From Diplocloster hominis (GTDB lineage: Bacteria; Bacillota; Clostridia; Lachnospirales; Lachnospiraceae), in contig NZ_JAWDIY010000015.1 in NCBI RefSeq assembly GCF_032380655.1, positions 1-64,000 of the forward strand: a stretch of DNA of 64,000 bases, in the 5' to 3' direction. The notes below the pieces were generated by a model. The model did no database searches. It was not told where the DNA came from and saw nothing but the letters and a program-made list of their open reading frames with translations. Shown here in pieces: positions 36,456 to 44,443 of the stretch. Both the position numbers and the translations under genes were made by a program. How positions within the stretch are numbered: the first letter of the stretch is position 1; the number at the start of each line of letters is the position of its first letter.

Positions 36456-38315
36456 ATGAAAAAACAAATTATGATGTTAGCTGCCAGTTTATTTATTATA
36501 TTAGGAACCGTAGGGTTAAGTGGAACGACAGCCAAAGCGGCGGGGTTTACTATAACAGGTGAGACTGCGCCGGGGCCTGGAGAGCAGGTTTTTACGGTAT
36601 CCAATTATGGTGAAGCCGATAATTTTTCCTGGTCGGCGGACGGCGGTTTCAGCGGACAGTTCTGGCTGGAGAGCGGAGGCAGTACCAGGTTTTCCGTGCC
36701 GACGGATGATTATATCGTTGTACAGGTCAGCTCTGCAAAGAATGGGTCTGATTTTGCCGTAAGCCGGAATGAATATCCGGTGGCCGTATATGCCAATTAC
36801 GGGGGAAGCAAAACTCAGCTGACAACACTTCTCTTCAATATGAATCAGGGAAGCATTGATTATACGGTGGATGCCAATGTGACGGTGAACGGTGTCACTT
36901 ATACCTGTACCAACGGAACGACCCAGTATCTGTACTATGGGGAAGGCAGCAGCATGGAATTTATATATGAACAGGTGCAGCAGCCGGATAAATATATAGA
37001 TGTATATTTTACTGATACAAACGGCTATATGCTGGGCAGTGACAGCTTTGCTGTTTCCTATGGAAGCAGCGTTAATTATACGGCTCCGGCAGAATATCAG
37101 GCCAACAACCGTAACTATAGCGCGGTTTCCGGACAGAGCATGACTGTATCCCACCGGTATGACAGCACCAGAACTTCTTACAGCTTTACCTATGCGGCAC
37201 AGACAGCGGCTCCGGATAAGCCTTATTCCGTAGCCATCCGTCTGGTGGATGCATCCAGCAATGAGGTTTTTGCTGCGGAATCTATGACCATCCCCGCAGG
37301 CGGCTCCAATACCTTCCCGGTTCCCGGCACTTATGTGGCAGGTACCACTTCTTACAGACTGGCTGCAAACCAGCCGGCCTCCATTACACACAGCGCGGAT
37401 AATGCGCAGAGAAGCTACGATGTATTATACGATGTAGTAAGTACAAAAGTGGAATATCAGATCAATATCCGTTTTACGGACGCGGTAACCGGCGAAACTC
37501 TGCGGACCGAGACCATTACCGTTCCGGTAGATTCTGTGGCTGCCTATGATTTACCCTCCACAGTGGAAGCCAACGGTCATAAATACCTGCTGGCCTCCGG
37601 CCAGGCATCCAGGCTGACCCATGATTATAATAAGACGGCCAGAAATTATACTATTTATTACAATGAAGTAAACAACGAGCAGACAGCTTCCTATAATATC
37701 GGAATCCAGTATGTGGATGTAAAGACAAATGCCGTATTATTCCGGGATACCAGGCAGGTAAATGCCGGAGGCAGTGTAAACATTAGCGCTCCCGCTTCTT
37801 ATCAGAGCGCTGGAAACAGCTACGTAATGCTTGCCGGACAGTCCGGTGATGTAACCCACAGCTATTCGAACACCAGACGAAACTATATCATCTACTACAG
37901 GAATGTCAATGACACGGAGAATGAAAATACCGTCGTTACCGAACAGGTAGTCAACGAAATCATCAATGAAGACGGTGAGACAGTTGTAATACCCAGCGCC
38001 GTAACCACCATCACCAATCCGGCCGGCACCCAGACTACAGTCGACCAGAACGGCAATCTGGTGACGATTCCGGACGAAGCTGTTCCGCTGTCAGACGGTA
38101 CCCAGCCGGATACCACGGCAGAGCAGTCTGCGAAGACGGATGAAAATGAGAAGCAGGATCTGGTAAATATAGAAGATGAACCGGTCCCGCTGGCAGCAGG
38201 CGCTCCCGAACAGTCATCCCCCAATGTACTGATGATCACCGGGATCAGCCTCGCAGCGTTGGCGTTACTTGGCGCTGCAGGAATCCTGATTCTGAAGAGA
38301 AGAAAAAAAGCCTGA
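36456..38315 (+). CDS. Cell-surface protein with four MucBP-like repeats
   Basis: A 619-residue secreted protein. The signal peptide ends near residue 29 (TAKAA). An N-terminal domain (about 30-175) is followed by four repeats of about 75 residues (about 179-480), each with a [YI]-x-[IV]-x-[YF]-x-D start, an internal GxS or AGGS turn, an SGQ/AGQ turn and a terminal YxxxY strand, as in mucin-binding (MucBP) repeats. An acidic segment with two DE-x-VPL motifs (PDEAVPL and EDEPVPL) precedes a C-terminal membrane span and RRKKA. There is no LPxTG. I use the ATG at 36456; a GTG nine bases earlier is less likely. It is probably an adhesin co-regulated with the giant protein. Confidence 0.85.
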   Translation: MKKQIMMLAASLFIILGTVGLSGTTAKAAGFTITGETAPGPGEQVFTVSNYGEADNFSWSADGGFSGQFWLESGGSTRFSVPTDDYIVVQVSSAKNGSDFAVSRNEYPVAVYANYGGSKTQLTTLLFNMNQGSIDYTVDANVTVNGVTYTCTNGTTQYLYYGEGSSMEFIYEQVQQPDKYIDVYFTDTNGYMLGSDSFAVSYGSSVNYTAPAEYQANNRNYSAVSGQSMTVSHRYDSTRTSYSFTYAAQTAAPDKPYSVAIRLVDASSNEVFAAESMTIPAGGSNTFPVPGTYVAGTTSYRLAANQPASITHSADNAQRSYDVLYDVVSTKVEYQINIRFTDAVTGETLRTETITVPVDSVAAYDLPSTVEANGHKYLLASGQASRLTHDYNKTARNYTIYYNEVNNEQTASYNIGIQYVDVKTNAVLFRDTRQVNAGGSVNISAPASYQSAGNSYVMLAGQSGDVTHSYSNTRRNYIIYYRNVNDTENENTVVTEQVVNEIINEDGETVVIPSAVTTITNPAGTQTTVDQNGNLVTIPDEAVPLSDGTQPDTTAEQSAKTDENEKQDLVNIEDEPVPLAAGAPEQSSPNVLMITGISLAALALLGAAGILILKRRKKA

Positions 38316-38340
38316 GAGCTTAAAGAAGATTGCTTATGAA

Positions 38341-38375
38341 ACCGCTGACCGCATATCCTGCGGCTGGCGGTTTTC
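38341..38375 (+). terminator. Rho-independent terminator of the MucBP-like gene
   Basis: ACCGC and CCGCA on the left pair with TGCGG and GCGGT on the right around a five-base loop, with a small internal mismatch, followed by TTTT and a pyrimidine-rich stretch. Confidence 0.75.
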
Positions 38376-38422
38376 GGTTGTGGTTATCGTAACTATAGAG
38401 GCAGTGCGAACGAATCAAAACC

Positions 38423-38450
38423 TTGACAAATGATGACCGTATGATAGAAT
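38423..38450 (+). promoter_or_regulatory. leuS promoter
   Basis: TTGACA (38423-38428) is followed after 16 bases by TAGAAT (38445-38450). Transcription would begin near 38457, giving a leader of about 80 bases before leuS. No T-box specifier or antiterminator sequence is present. Confidence 0.65.
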
Positions 38451-38469
38451 GAAAACTAGTGTAAATAGT

Positions 38470-38493
38470 AGGAAGTCCGCATTGGGACTTCCT
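38470..38493 (+). other. Stem-loop in the leuS leader
   Basis: AGGAAGTCC and GGACTTCCT form a perfect 9-bp stem with a six-base loop near the start of the predicted leuS transcript. It lacks a following T-run and could serve as a 5-prime stabilising hairpin. No regulatory function can be assigned. Confidence 0.6.
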
Positions 38494-38538
38494 GTTATAT
38501 CATAAAGAATGGAATGTGATACATTAGGAGGAAGAGAA

Positions 38539-40950
38539 ATGGCAGTACCTTACAACCATAGGGCCATTGAGCAGAAATGGCGGAAAAATTGGGAAGAGCA
38601 CCCGGTAAATGTGAATGATGGAAAGAAACCCAAATATTATTGTCTGGATATGTTTCCGTATCCCTCGGGAAGCGGACTGCATGTGGGGCATTGGAGAGGG
38701 TATGTCATCTCGGATGTGTGGAGCCGTTATAAGATGCTGCAGGGGTATTATCTGATTCATCCCATGGGGTGGGACGCATTCGGACTGCCGGCGGAGAATT
38801 ACGCGATTAAGATGGGCGTTCATCCGGCCAAGTCTACGGCGGAGAATATTTCGAATATTAAAAGACAGATTAATGAGATCGCTGCGATCTATGACTGGGA
38901 TATGGAAGTGAATACCACGGACCCGGATTTTTATAAGTGGACCCAGTGGATTTTCGTGAAGATGTTTAAAGAGGGGCTGGCTTATGAAAAGGAGATGCCG
39001 ATTAACTGGTGTCCTTCCTGTAAGACCGGCCTGGCCAATGAGGAAGTGGTGAATGGCTGCTGTGAACGCTGCGGGGCTGCCGTGACGAAGAAGAATCTGA
39101 AACAGTGGATGCTGCGCATTACCAAATATGCGGAGCGGCTGCTGAATGATCTGGATAAGCTGGATTGGCCGGAAAAAGTGAAGAAGATGCAGACCGACTG
39201 GATCGGCAAGAGCTATGGGGCTGAGATCGATTTTGAGGTAGAGGGCCGGGAGGATAAGATTAAGGTGTATACGACCAGGCCGGATACGCTGTACGGCGCT
39301 ACGTTTATGGTCCTGGCACCGGAACATGCGATGGCCGCTTCCCTGGCTGCTGACGAGTATAAGGAGCAGGTGGAGAAGTATATCTTTGACTCTTCCATGA
39401 AGTCCAATGTGGACCGGCTCCAGGATAAGGAAAAGACCGGTGTGTTTACCGGCAGCTACGCAGTCAATCCGCTGAATCAGGCAAAGATTCCGATCTGGCT
39501 GTCGGATTATGTGCTGGCTGATTATGGTACCGGTGCGATCATGTGTGTGCCTGCCCATGATGACCGTGACTTTGAATTCGCGAAGAAGTTTGATATTCCG
39601 ATCGTTCAGGTTATTGCCAAAGACGGGGTGGAGAATCCGGATTTGACGCAGGCTTATACGGAACCTGGCATTATGATTCATTCTGAGAAATTTAACGGCA
39701 TGAATTCTGAGGATGCGAAGCGGGACGTGCCCGGTATGCTGGAAGAGCAGGGGATTGGCAAGAAGACCGTGAATTATAAGCTGCGTGACTGGGTATTCTC
39801 CAGACAGCGTTACTGGGGCGAGCCGATTCCGATTATCCACTGTGAGCACTGCGGCGCTGTGCCGGTGCCGGAGGATCAGCTGCCGTTACTGCTTCCGGAG
39901 GTAGAGTCTTATCAGCCCACCGGAACCGGGGAATCTCCGCTGGCAGACATCGAGGAATGGGTGAATACCACGTGTCCGGTGTGCGGACAGCCGGCGAAGA
40001 GGGAGACGAATACCATGCCCCAGTGGGCGGGGTCGTCCTGGTATTTCCTGCGCTATGTGGACAGCCATAATCAGGAAGAACTGGTATCCAGAGAGAAGGC
40101 GGATAAGTACCTGCCGGTGGATATGTATATCGGCGGTGTGGAGCATGCGGTCCTGCATCTGTTGTACTCCCGGTTCTATACAAAGTTCCTGTATGACATG
40201 GGCGTGATTGATTTTGACGAGCCCTTTAAGAAGCTGTTTAACCAGGGTATGATTACCGGTAAGAACGGGATTAAGATGAGTAAGTCCAAGGGAAATGTGG
40301 TGTCGCCGGATGATCTGGTTCGGGATTACGGCTGCGATTCCTTAAGGCTGTATGAATTGTTCGTAGGACCTCCCGATCTGGATTCCGAGTGGGATGAGAG
40401 AGGTATCGACGGTGTCTACCGCTATATCAACCGGTTCTGGAATCTGGTGATGGATTATAAGGATGGTAATGTAAAGGCGACGAAGGAGATGATCAAACTT
40501 CGTCATAAGATGGTCTATGATATAACGAACCGTCTGGATAACTTCAGTCTGAATACGGTTATTTCCGGTTTCATGGAATATAATAATAAATTTATCGAGC
40601 TGGCCAAGAAAGAGGGCGGAATCGATAAAGAAAGCCTGGAGACCATGGTACTTCTGCTGGCGCCGTTTGCTCCGCATATCACGGAGGAGCTGTGGGAAGC
40701 GCTGGGACATGCGGATTCCGTATTCCACAATACCTGGCCGGCTTATGAAGAGGACGCCATGAAGGATGACGAGAAGGAAGTGGCGGTACAGATCAACGGC
40801 AAGACAAAAGCAGTGATCAGCCTTCCCGTTGACGTGACCAAGGAAGCGGCACTGGAGGCCGGAAAAGCGGCGATCGCACAGAAGCTGACCGGGACAATAG
40901 TGAAAGAGATTTATGTGCCGGGACGGATTATAAATATTGTGCAGAAATAA
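38539..40950 (+). CDS. leuS: Leucyl-tRNA synthetase
   Basis: An 803-residue class I aminoacyl-tRNA synthetase that charges tRNA(Leu). The HIGH-type motif HVGH is at about residues 48-51 and the KMSKS motif at about 578-582. The long CP1 editing domain lies between them and contains the threonine-rich segment VYTTRPDTLYGATF. Zinc-type cysteine pairs are present (CPSCKTG near 160, CEHCGAVP near 435 and CPVCGQ near 485). GGAGGAAGAGAA precedes the ATG; the longer frame from 38509 is not needed. Full length and intact. Confidence 0.97.
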   Translation: MAVPYNHRAIEQKWRKNWEEHPVNVNDGKKPKYYCLDMFPYPSGSGLHVGHWRGYVISDVWSRYKMLQGYYLIHPMGWDAFGLPAENYAIKMGVHPAKSTAENISNIKRQINEIAAIYDWDMEVNTTDPDFYKWTQWIFVKMFKEGLAYEKEMPINWCPSCKTGLANEEVVNGCCERCGAAVTKKNLKQWMLRITKYAERLLNDLDKLDWPEKVKKMQTDWIGKSYGAEIDFEVEGREDKIKVYTTRPDTLYGATFMVLAPEHAMAASLAADEYKEQVEKYIFDSSMKSNVDRLQDKEKTGVFTGSYAVNPLNQAKIPIWLSDYVLADYGTGAIMCVPAHDDRDFEFAKKFDIPIVQVIAKDGVENPDLTQAYTEPGIMIHSEKFNGMNSEDAKRDVPGMLEEQGIGKKTVNYKLRDWVFSRQRYWGEPIPIIHCEHCGAVPVPEDQLPLLLPEVESYQPTGTGESPLADIEEWVNTTCPVCGQPAKRETNTMPQWAGSSWYFLRYVDSHNQEELVSREKADKYLPVDMYIGGVEHAVLHLLYSRFYTKFLYDMGVIDFDEPFKKLFNQGMITGKNGIKMSKSKGNVVSPDDLVRDYGCDSLRLYELFVGPPDLDSEWDERGIDGVYRYINRFWNLVMDYKDGNVKATKEMIKLRHKMVYDITNRLDNFSLNTVISGFMEYNNKFIELAKKEGGIDKESLETMVLLLAPFAPHITEELWEALGHADSVFHNTWPAYEEDAMKDDEKEVAVQINGKTKAVISLPVDVTKEAALEAGKAAIAQKLTGTIVKEIYVPGRIINIVQK

Positions 40951-40982
40951 GTATTTCTGTTTCATCATGTAATGATATTGCT

Positions 40983-41086
40983 GGAAGGGGCTGCCGGGAA
41001 ATAAAATTTGCATACCAGGGATTGATGTGAAACCTGCAATCATGTTCCATATCTGGTATGACTAATTTATTTCCGACAGCCCTTCC
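40983..41086. other. Extended hairpin C downstream of leuS
   Basis: A nested inverted repeat. The outer arms (40983-41008 and 41064-41086) pair over about 21 positions, then CATACCAG/CTGGTATG forms a perfect 8-bp stem (41011-41018 with 41053-41060), and GATTG/CAATC caps it. No T-run follows, so it is not a classic terminator. It fills most of the 268-base gap after leuS. It could be a small structured RNA or a processing site. Confidence 0.7.
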
Positions 41087-41218
41087 TATAAATAGTAACC
41101 TGTTTAGGTTCTTGACAAAAAGGGAACAGTAAAATACAGAAGTACAGTGAATCATATCGGTAAATAGTATATGGATTTCATTGTGCCGGATGTCTGCATG
41201 CTGAAAGGAGAACAAAAG

Positions 41219-41470
41219 TTGCTCGAATACAAATATGATACCCAGTTATTGATCGAAGGGGAAGCCCTTGATGAGGATGTCATCAGTGAATATTTTACGG
41301 AACATTTTAAAGGGGACTGCCTTCTGGCCGTAGGTGATGAGGAATTAATCAAGATTCACTACCACACCAATGAGCCGTGGGATGTTCTTTCGTACTGCGC
41401 TTCCCTGGGGGAGATCTATGATATCGTGATCGAAGATATGGAACGGCAGGCCAGGGGATTAAAAGGCTGA
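41219..41470 (+). CDS. Solitary FakA/YloV C-terminal-like domain protein
   Basis: An 83-residue protein that resembles only the last part of the FakA/YloV (DAK-type fatty-acid kinase) family: YDTQLLIEGE, GDCLLAVGDEELIKIHYHTN and LGEIYDIVIEDMERQ. The nucleotide-binding DhaL domain is absent. I prefer a TTG start at 41219 because AAAGGAG lies eight bases upstream and the homologous region begins there; an ATG at 41171 in the same frame is possible but has no good ribosome binding site. It may be a stand-alone accessory domain or a remnant of a larger gene, though no upstream coding remnant is visible. Confidence 0.7.
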   Translation: MLEYKYDTQLLIEGEALDEDVISEYFTEHFKGDCLLAVGDEELIKIHYHTNEPWDVLSYCASLGEIYDIVIEDMERQARGLKG

Positions 41471-41489
41471 TAGATCAAATAGAAAAAGA

Positions 41490-41528
41490 GGCGGATGTGT
41501 TTTTGCTGTCAGCAAAAGCGCATCCGCC
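41490..41528 (-). terminator. Terminator between convergent genes
   Basis: GGCGGATG and CATCCGCC form an 8-bp stem extended by TTTTGCT/AGCAAAA. On the minus strand it is followed by CTCTTTTTCT, so it best fits the leftward lipoprotein gene; it may also stop rightward transcripts. Confidence 0.7.
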
Positions 41529-41545
41529 ATTAGTCTGCATACTTT

Positions 41546-42760
41546 CTAATTGTAACTTAATTCCCATTTGTACAGAAGTATGCTTCCGCCTTCGTCCTGC
41601 AGATAAAACATCTGAGAATCTGATAGACAAAATCCAAGGGAACGGAATCCCTGATCAAGTAAATCGTAACTATAATATGGTATTGTTTCATACACGGAAT
41701 CAACGGTATCAAAAATATAGAAATAAAATGGTGTATACAAAACAATATATCTGTTTGCCTCACCGGCATGTTTTGCGCCTATTATATTGTTGCCCTGAAT
41801 GATTTGCGAAATGGTACTTGGATAGATATCATTACCGATTCTTTTATAAATTTTACCGGATTCTCTTGAGCCATCATAAAAATCATATTCAGATTGTATA
41901 ATATGATGGGAATCTCCCGACAGAAAAAGGGATTTTCGTTCCGGTTGAAGGACAAATGATTTGTTTTGGTCTTTCAAGCTATAATAATAGATCGATGAGC
42001 TGCCTCCGGTATCCAGTAATTCGTGATCCAAAGTTAAAACTTCATAATAAAATCCGTCCTTATCCATAGAACCCGCTCCGATAATAAAGCTGCCACTTGC
42101 CATCGAGGTTTCCTGATCAAAGGAACATGCTGTTTCTTCAATCAAACTCACCAGACCGTCGTCCATACATATAGTTTTCAAAAAACAATGGCTATCTGTT
42201 TCGTATGAAAGCAGCAGATACCCAGGCATAGCTGTAAGATGATACGCATAAACAGGTTCCTCATGTGAGGATTGATAGAGAGTCTTATTTCCACTTTTCG
42301 AAAGTTCCATAATCTTAATATCTGTCCCTTTTTCTACGGTATTGGAACCTATTAGACCCAGATATACTTTTTGATTCTCTACACCACAATATTTCCAATA
42401 AGAGTATCCATTGAATGAAAACAGAATATTTGAGCCGGGGGATTCTGCTGTATAATTATCTATTAAACATATCTCAATATCACCTGTGCCGGTTTCCGGA
42501 TCAATTTTCCCATGGTTCTCATAATATAAACAGTCACCATCCACACCGATTAGACTAGTATTATCATTTAGAATACCTGTCAAATTGAAGGACGATTTAT
42601 TCAACTGATAGGATAGTTTGAAATTTTCCAATTCTGTTGAATTTGCAGTAATGTCTTCATAAACAGGTTTCTTACTGATAGAAATGCTTTTTTGTGTACA
42701 ACCTCCGCAACTGGAAATAAGTAATATGGATATCAGCAAACAGATACTATCTTTTCTCAC
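41546..42760 (-). CDS. AT-rich lipoprotein of unknown function
   Basis: A 404-residue predicted lipoprotein, with lipidation at Cys18 (LLISSC) after a short hydrophobic signal. I recognise no domain. The mature part has a repeating pattern of short beta-strands ending in aromatic residues (for example SLIGVDGDCLYYENHG, GYSYWKYCG and SSIYYYSLKD), which may indicate a beta-propeller; this is only an impression. It lies 12 bases downstream of the C39-like peptidase gene on the same strand, so the two form an operon. Base composition is visibly more AT-rich than in the flanking genes, suggesting a different origin. Confidence 0.75.
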   Translation of the reverse strand: MRKDSICLLISILLISSCGGCTQKSISISKKPVYEDITANSTELENFKLSYQLNKSSFNLTGILNDNTSLIGVDGDCLYYENHGKIDPETGTGDIEICLIDNYTAESPGSNILFSFNGYSYWKYCGVENQKVYLGLIGSNTVEKGTDIKIMELSKSGNKTLYQSSHEEPVYAYHLTAMPGYLLLSYETDSHCFLKTICMDDGLVSLIEETACSFDQETSMASGSFIIGAGSMDKDGFYYEVLTLDHELLDTGGSSSIYYYSLKDQNKSFVLQPERKSLFLSGDSHHIIQSEYDFYDGSRESGKIYKRIGNDIYPSTISQIIQGNNIIGAKHAGEANRYIVLYTPFYFYIFDTVDSVYETIPYYSYDLLDQGFRSLGFCLSDSQMFYLQDEGGSILLYKWELSYN

Positions 42761-42772
42761 ATGATCAACTCC

Positions 42773-43471
42773 TTAATATATCATTGCATGTCGGAAGTGA
42801 TCCGCATTTGCTTTATATAATCCGTTTCTGCTATACCAATAATGTCCAAAGTATGATGGATGTGGATCCGCTATACGCACTTGATTCTCAGCAACCCTGA
42901 AGCCACTTGTACAAATATAATGTCCACTAGTCTTATAAGGAAATTCAGATACGCTGTTCGTATTAATATCCAAAACTGTCGGATAATGCGCACTAATCCC
43001 GGTACGTATCCGATTGAACCATGTTAGCGAATCGCCAGGTATCTCAGCCATAACATAATAAGAACTTCCGATACAACTATTAATAACGGGTGCGATTCTA
43101 GTCATATCTGTACCACGGTTATCCCCTGTCTCAACTGTATTTAACAATCCAGCATAATATGATTGTATATTAGAATTTCCATTTTTATACTGTACAACTT
43201 GTTTTACTGTAGCAGGGCCGCAATAATAATTATTTTCTTGCCGATAACATATCATGCTTAAAAGTTCTTCATTTGTTTTTGCCTGTTGATAAATAGATCT
43301 ATCTTTTTGAGCTATTTTATTTAAATCCGCTTGGGTAGGATTATAAGGTTGGGCACCTTCTTCGATAGTTAGATCACCATTGATAGAATCAGATTCAGTA
43401 GCATAAATATTTATGTTAAATGCTAAAGTTAAAACTACAGATATAAGTAATAGGATTGATTTTTTTATCAT
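42773..43471 (-). CDS. Secreted C39-like cysteine peptidase family protein
   Basis: A 232-residue protein with an N-terminal signal peptide (about residues 1-25) and a papain-like C39-type domain. The nucleophile motif is NNYYCGPATVKQ near residue 85, the histidine lies in TSGHYICTSGF, and the following acidic residue in RIADPHPS. The start at 43471 has GGGAGGAATACAT upstream; an earlier in-frame ATG at 43525 has none. C39-like proteins outside ABC exporters often process peptides or cell-wall substrates, but the substrate here is unknown. It is the first gene of a two-gene AT-rich operon with the lipoprotein downstream. Confidence 0.8.
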   Translation of the reverse strand: MIKKSILLLISVVLTLAFNINIYATESDSINGDLTIEEGAQPYNPTQADLNKIAQKDRSIYQQAKTNEELLSMICYRQENNYYCGPATVKQVVQYKNGNSNIQSYYAGLLNTVETGDNRGTDMTRIAPVINSCIGSSYYVMAEIPGDSLTWFNRIRTGISAHYPTVLDINTNSVSEFPYKTSGHYICTSGFRVAENQVRIADPHPSYFGHYWYSRNGLYKANADHFRHAMIY

Positions 43472-43826
43472 ATGTATTCCTCCCTCTTGAATCGGATACC
43501 TTAAGATAAAATGGATAACGTCCATTCATATTTTTTAACTAGTCCAACATAGTTTTGCTTAATTCACAACCAAAACATTGGAATCACCTCTTACTAGTTT
43601 TTATAAGTGTATATAGTATCCATAAATCAAGAATATTGTACATAGGTAAACTTTTGGAAATTTAATATCATATAATTAATTATAATATATAACAAAATTG
43701 ATCCGAAGTGCGTGTTTGTCCTATATTTAATCAAATCTGCCCTTAATATAATTAAGAAACCGATTGAAAGTTGTGTCTAGAAAAAATGGGTTTTATTACT
43801 ATCTAAAACCAAAATCCAATTAAAAA
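43472..43826. other. AT-rich spacer, no gene recognised
   Basis: About 355 bases of strongly AT-rich sequence upstream of the peptidase gene. It should contain the leftward promoter of that operon, but several overlapping AT-rich candidates prevent a clear choice. A ribosome-binding-site-like AGAGGTGATT on the minus strand leads into a four-codon frame only. I see no RNA gene or repeat. Confidence 0.5.
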
Positions 43827-43847
43827 AACCATCTGAATGAGATGGTT
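43827..43847 (-). terminator. Terminator of the TPP-riboswitch operon
   Basis: On the minus strand AACCATCT, five bases, then AGATGGTT is followed by seven further-run T residues, a compact intrinsic terminator. It lies about 100 bases past the last gene of the leftward thiamine-type operon. Confidence 0.75.
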
Positions 43848-43942
43848 CTTTGCCTTACGGTAAAGTGATAATATTAAGTTTTCCTAAGAACCCATTCATG
43901 AAATGCCTGGATACTGTCTGTAATACCTGGATACTGCCTGTT

Positions 43943-44443
43943 TTAGAGACAACGTATCATAGGATTATCCAGATGCAGATCCGGCGTTACAGGGACTGGC
44001 AGCGGCAGGGCAGCGGGCAGCGGCTCCTGTGTGTGTTCACAGCTCTGCCAGCAAAGTTCCCATGCGCAGCTGATCTCCGCAGCCGCATCGTTCTGCCGCG
44101 CCCCAAGCAGCATCCGGGCAAACACCGGACCAGTGATCAGACAGCGCAAAGACTTCACCGAGAGCTTATATACCACATCCGTACCGTGCAGCCACAGAGT
44201 CATTTCCCGGTCGAACCAGAGGGAATGTACCAGGCCCCGGCCGAGGGCCGTGTGCTCATCGGCCAGTCCCAGAAGCAATGTGGAGCCATTACCTGTGAGA
44301 AGAGAGGGGCAGGCGAACGTCACCGGGCCGGATGGTTGGACCGGACAGGGAACCTGGAGGTATCCCGCGCAGTTACCCGGTTCCAGCAGTTTTAGTATCT
44401 CACGTGGAAGTTCCTTTTTCTCATACAACTGAAACATAGTCAT
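43943..44443 (-). CDS. Small protein of unknown function paired with radical SAM enzyme
   Basis: A 166-residue protein that I do not recognise. Its start overlaps the end of the radical SAM gene by 23 bases, so the two are translationally coupled. It begins MTMFQLYEKKELPREIL and contains HTALGRGLVHSLWFDREMTLWL and GPVFARMLLGARQ, a strand pattern loosely like split-barrel flavin-binding proteins of the pyridoxamine-phosphate-oxidase type, but no diagnostic motif can be claimed. The start could also be the ATG six bases later. The plus-strand frame covering the same DNA has no ribosome binding site and atypical composition. It is the last gene of the operon. Confidence 0.7.
   Translation of the reverse strand: MTMFQLYEKKELPREILKLLEPGNCAGYLQVPCPVQPSGPVTFACPSLLTGNGSTLLLGLADEHTALGRGLVHSLWFDREMTLWLHGTDVVYKLSVKSLRCLITGPVFARMLLGARQNDAAAEISCAWELCWQSCEHTQEPLPAALPLPVPVTPDLHLDNPMIRCL

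Noticed and set aside
38451..38538. T-box leader for leuS
   Set aside because: There is no T-box core sequence, and the leader of about 80 bases is too short; only one simple stem-loop is present.
43540..43610. Short peptide gene on the minus strand upstream of the C39-like peptidase
   Set aside because: A ribosome-binding-site-like sequence is present, but the frame after the ATG stops after four codons, so a peptide substrate gene cannot be supported.
43850..44395. Plus-strand gene opposite the radical SAM partner
   Set aside because: There is no ribosome binding site and the composition is basic and atypical; the minus-strand frame is translationally coupled to the radical SAM gene.
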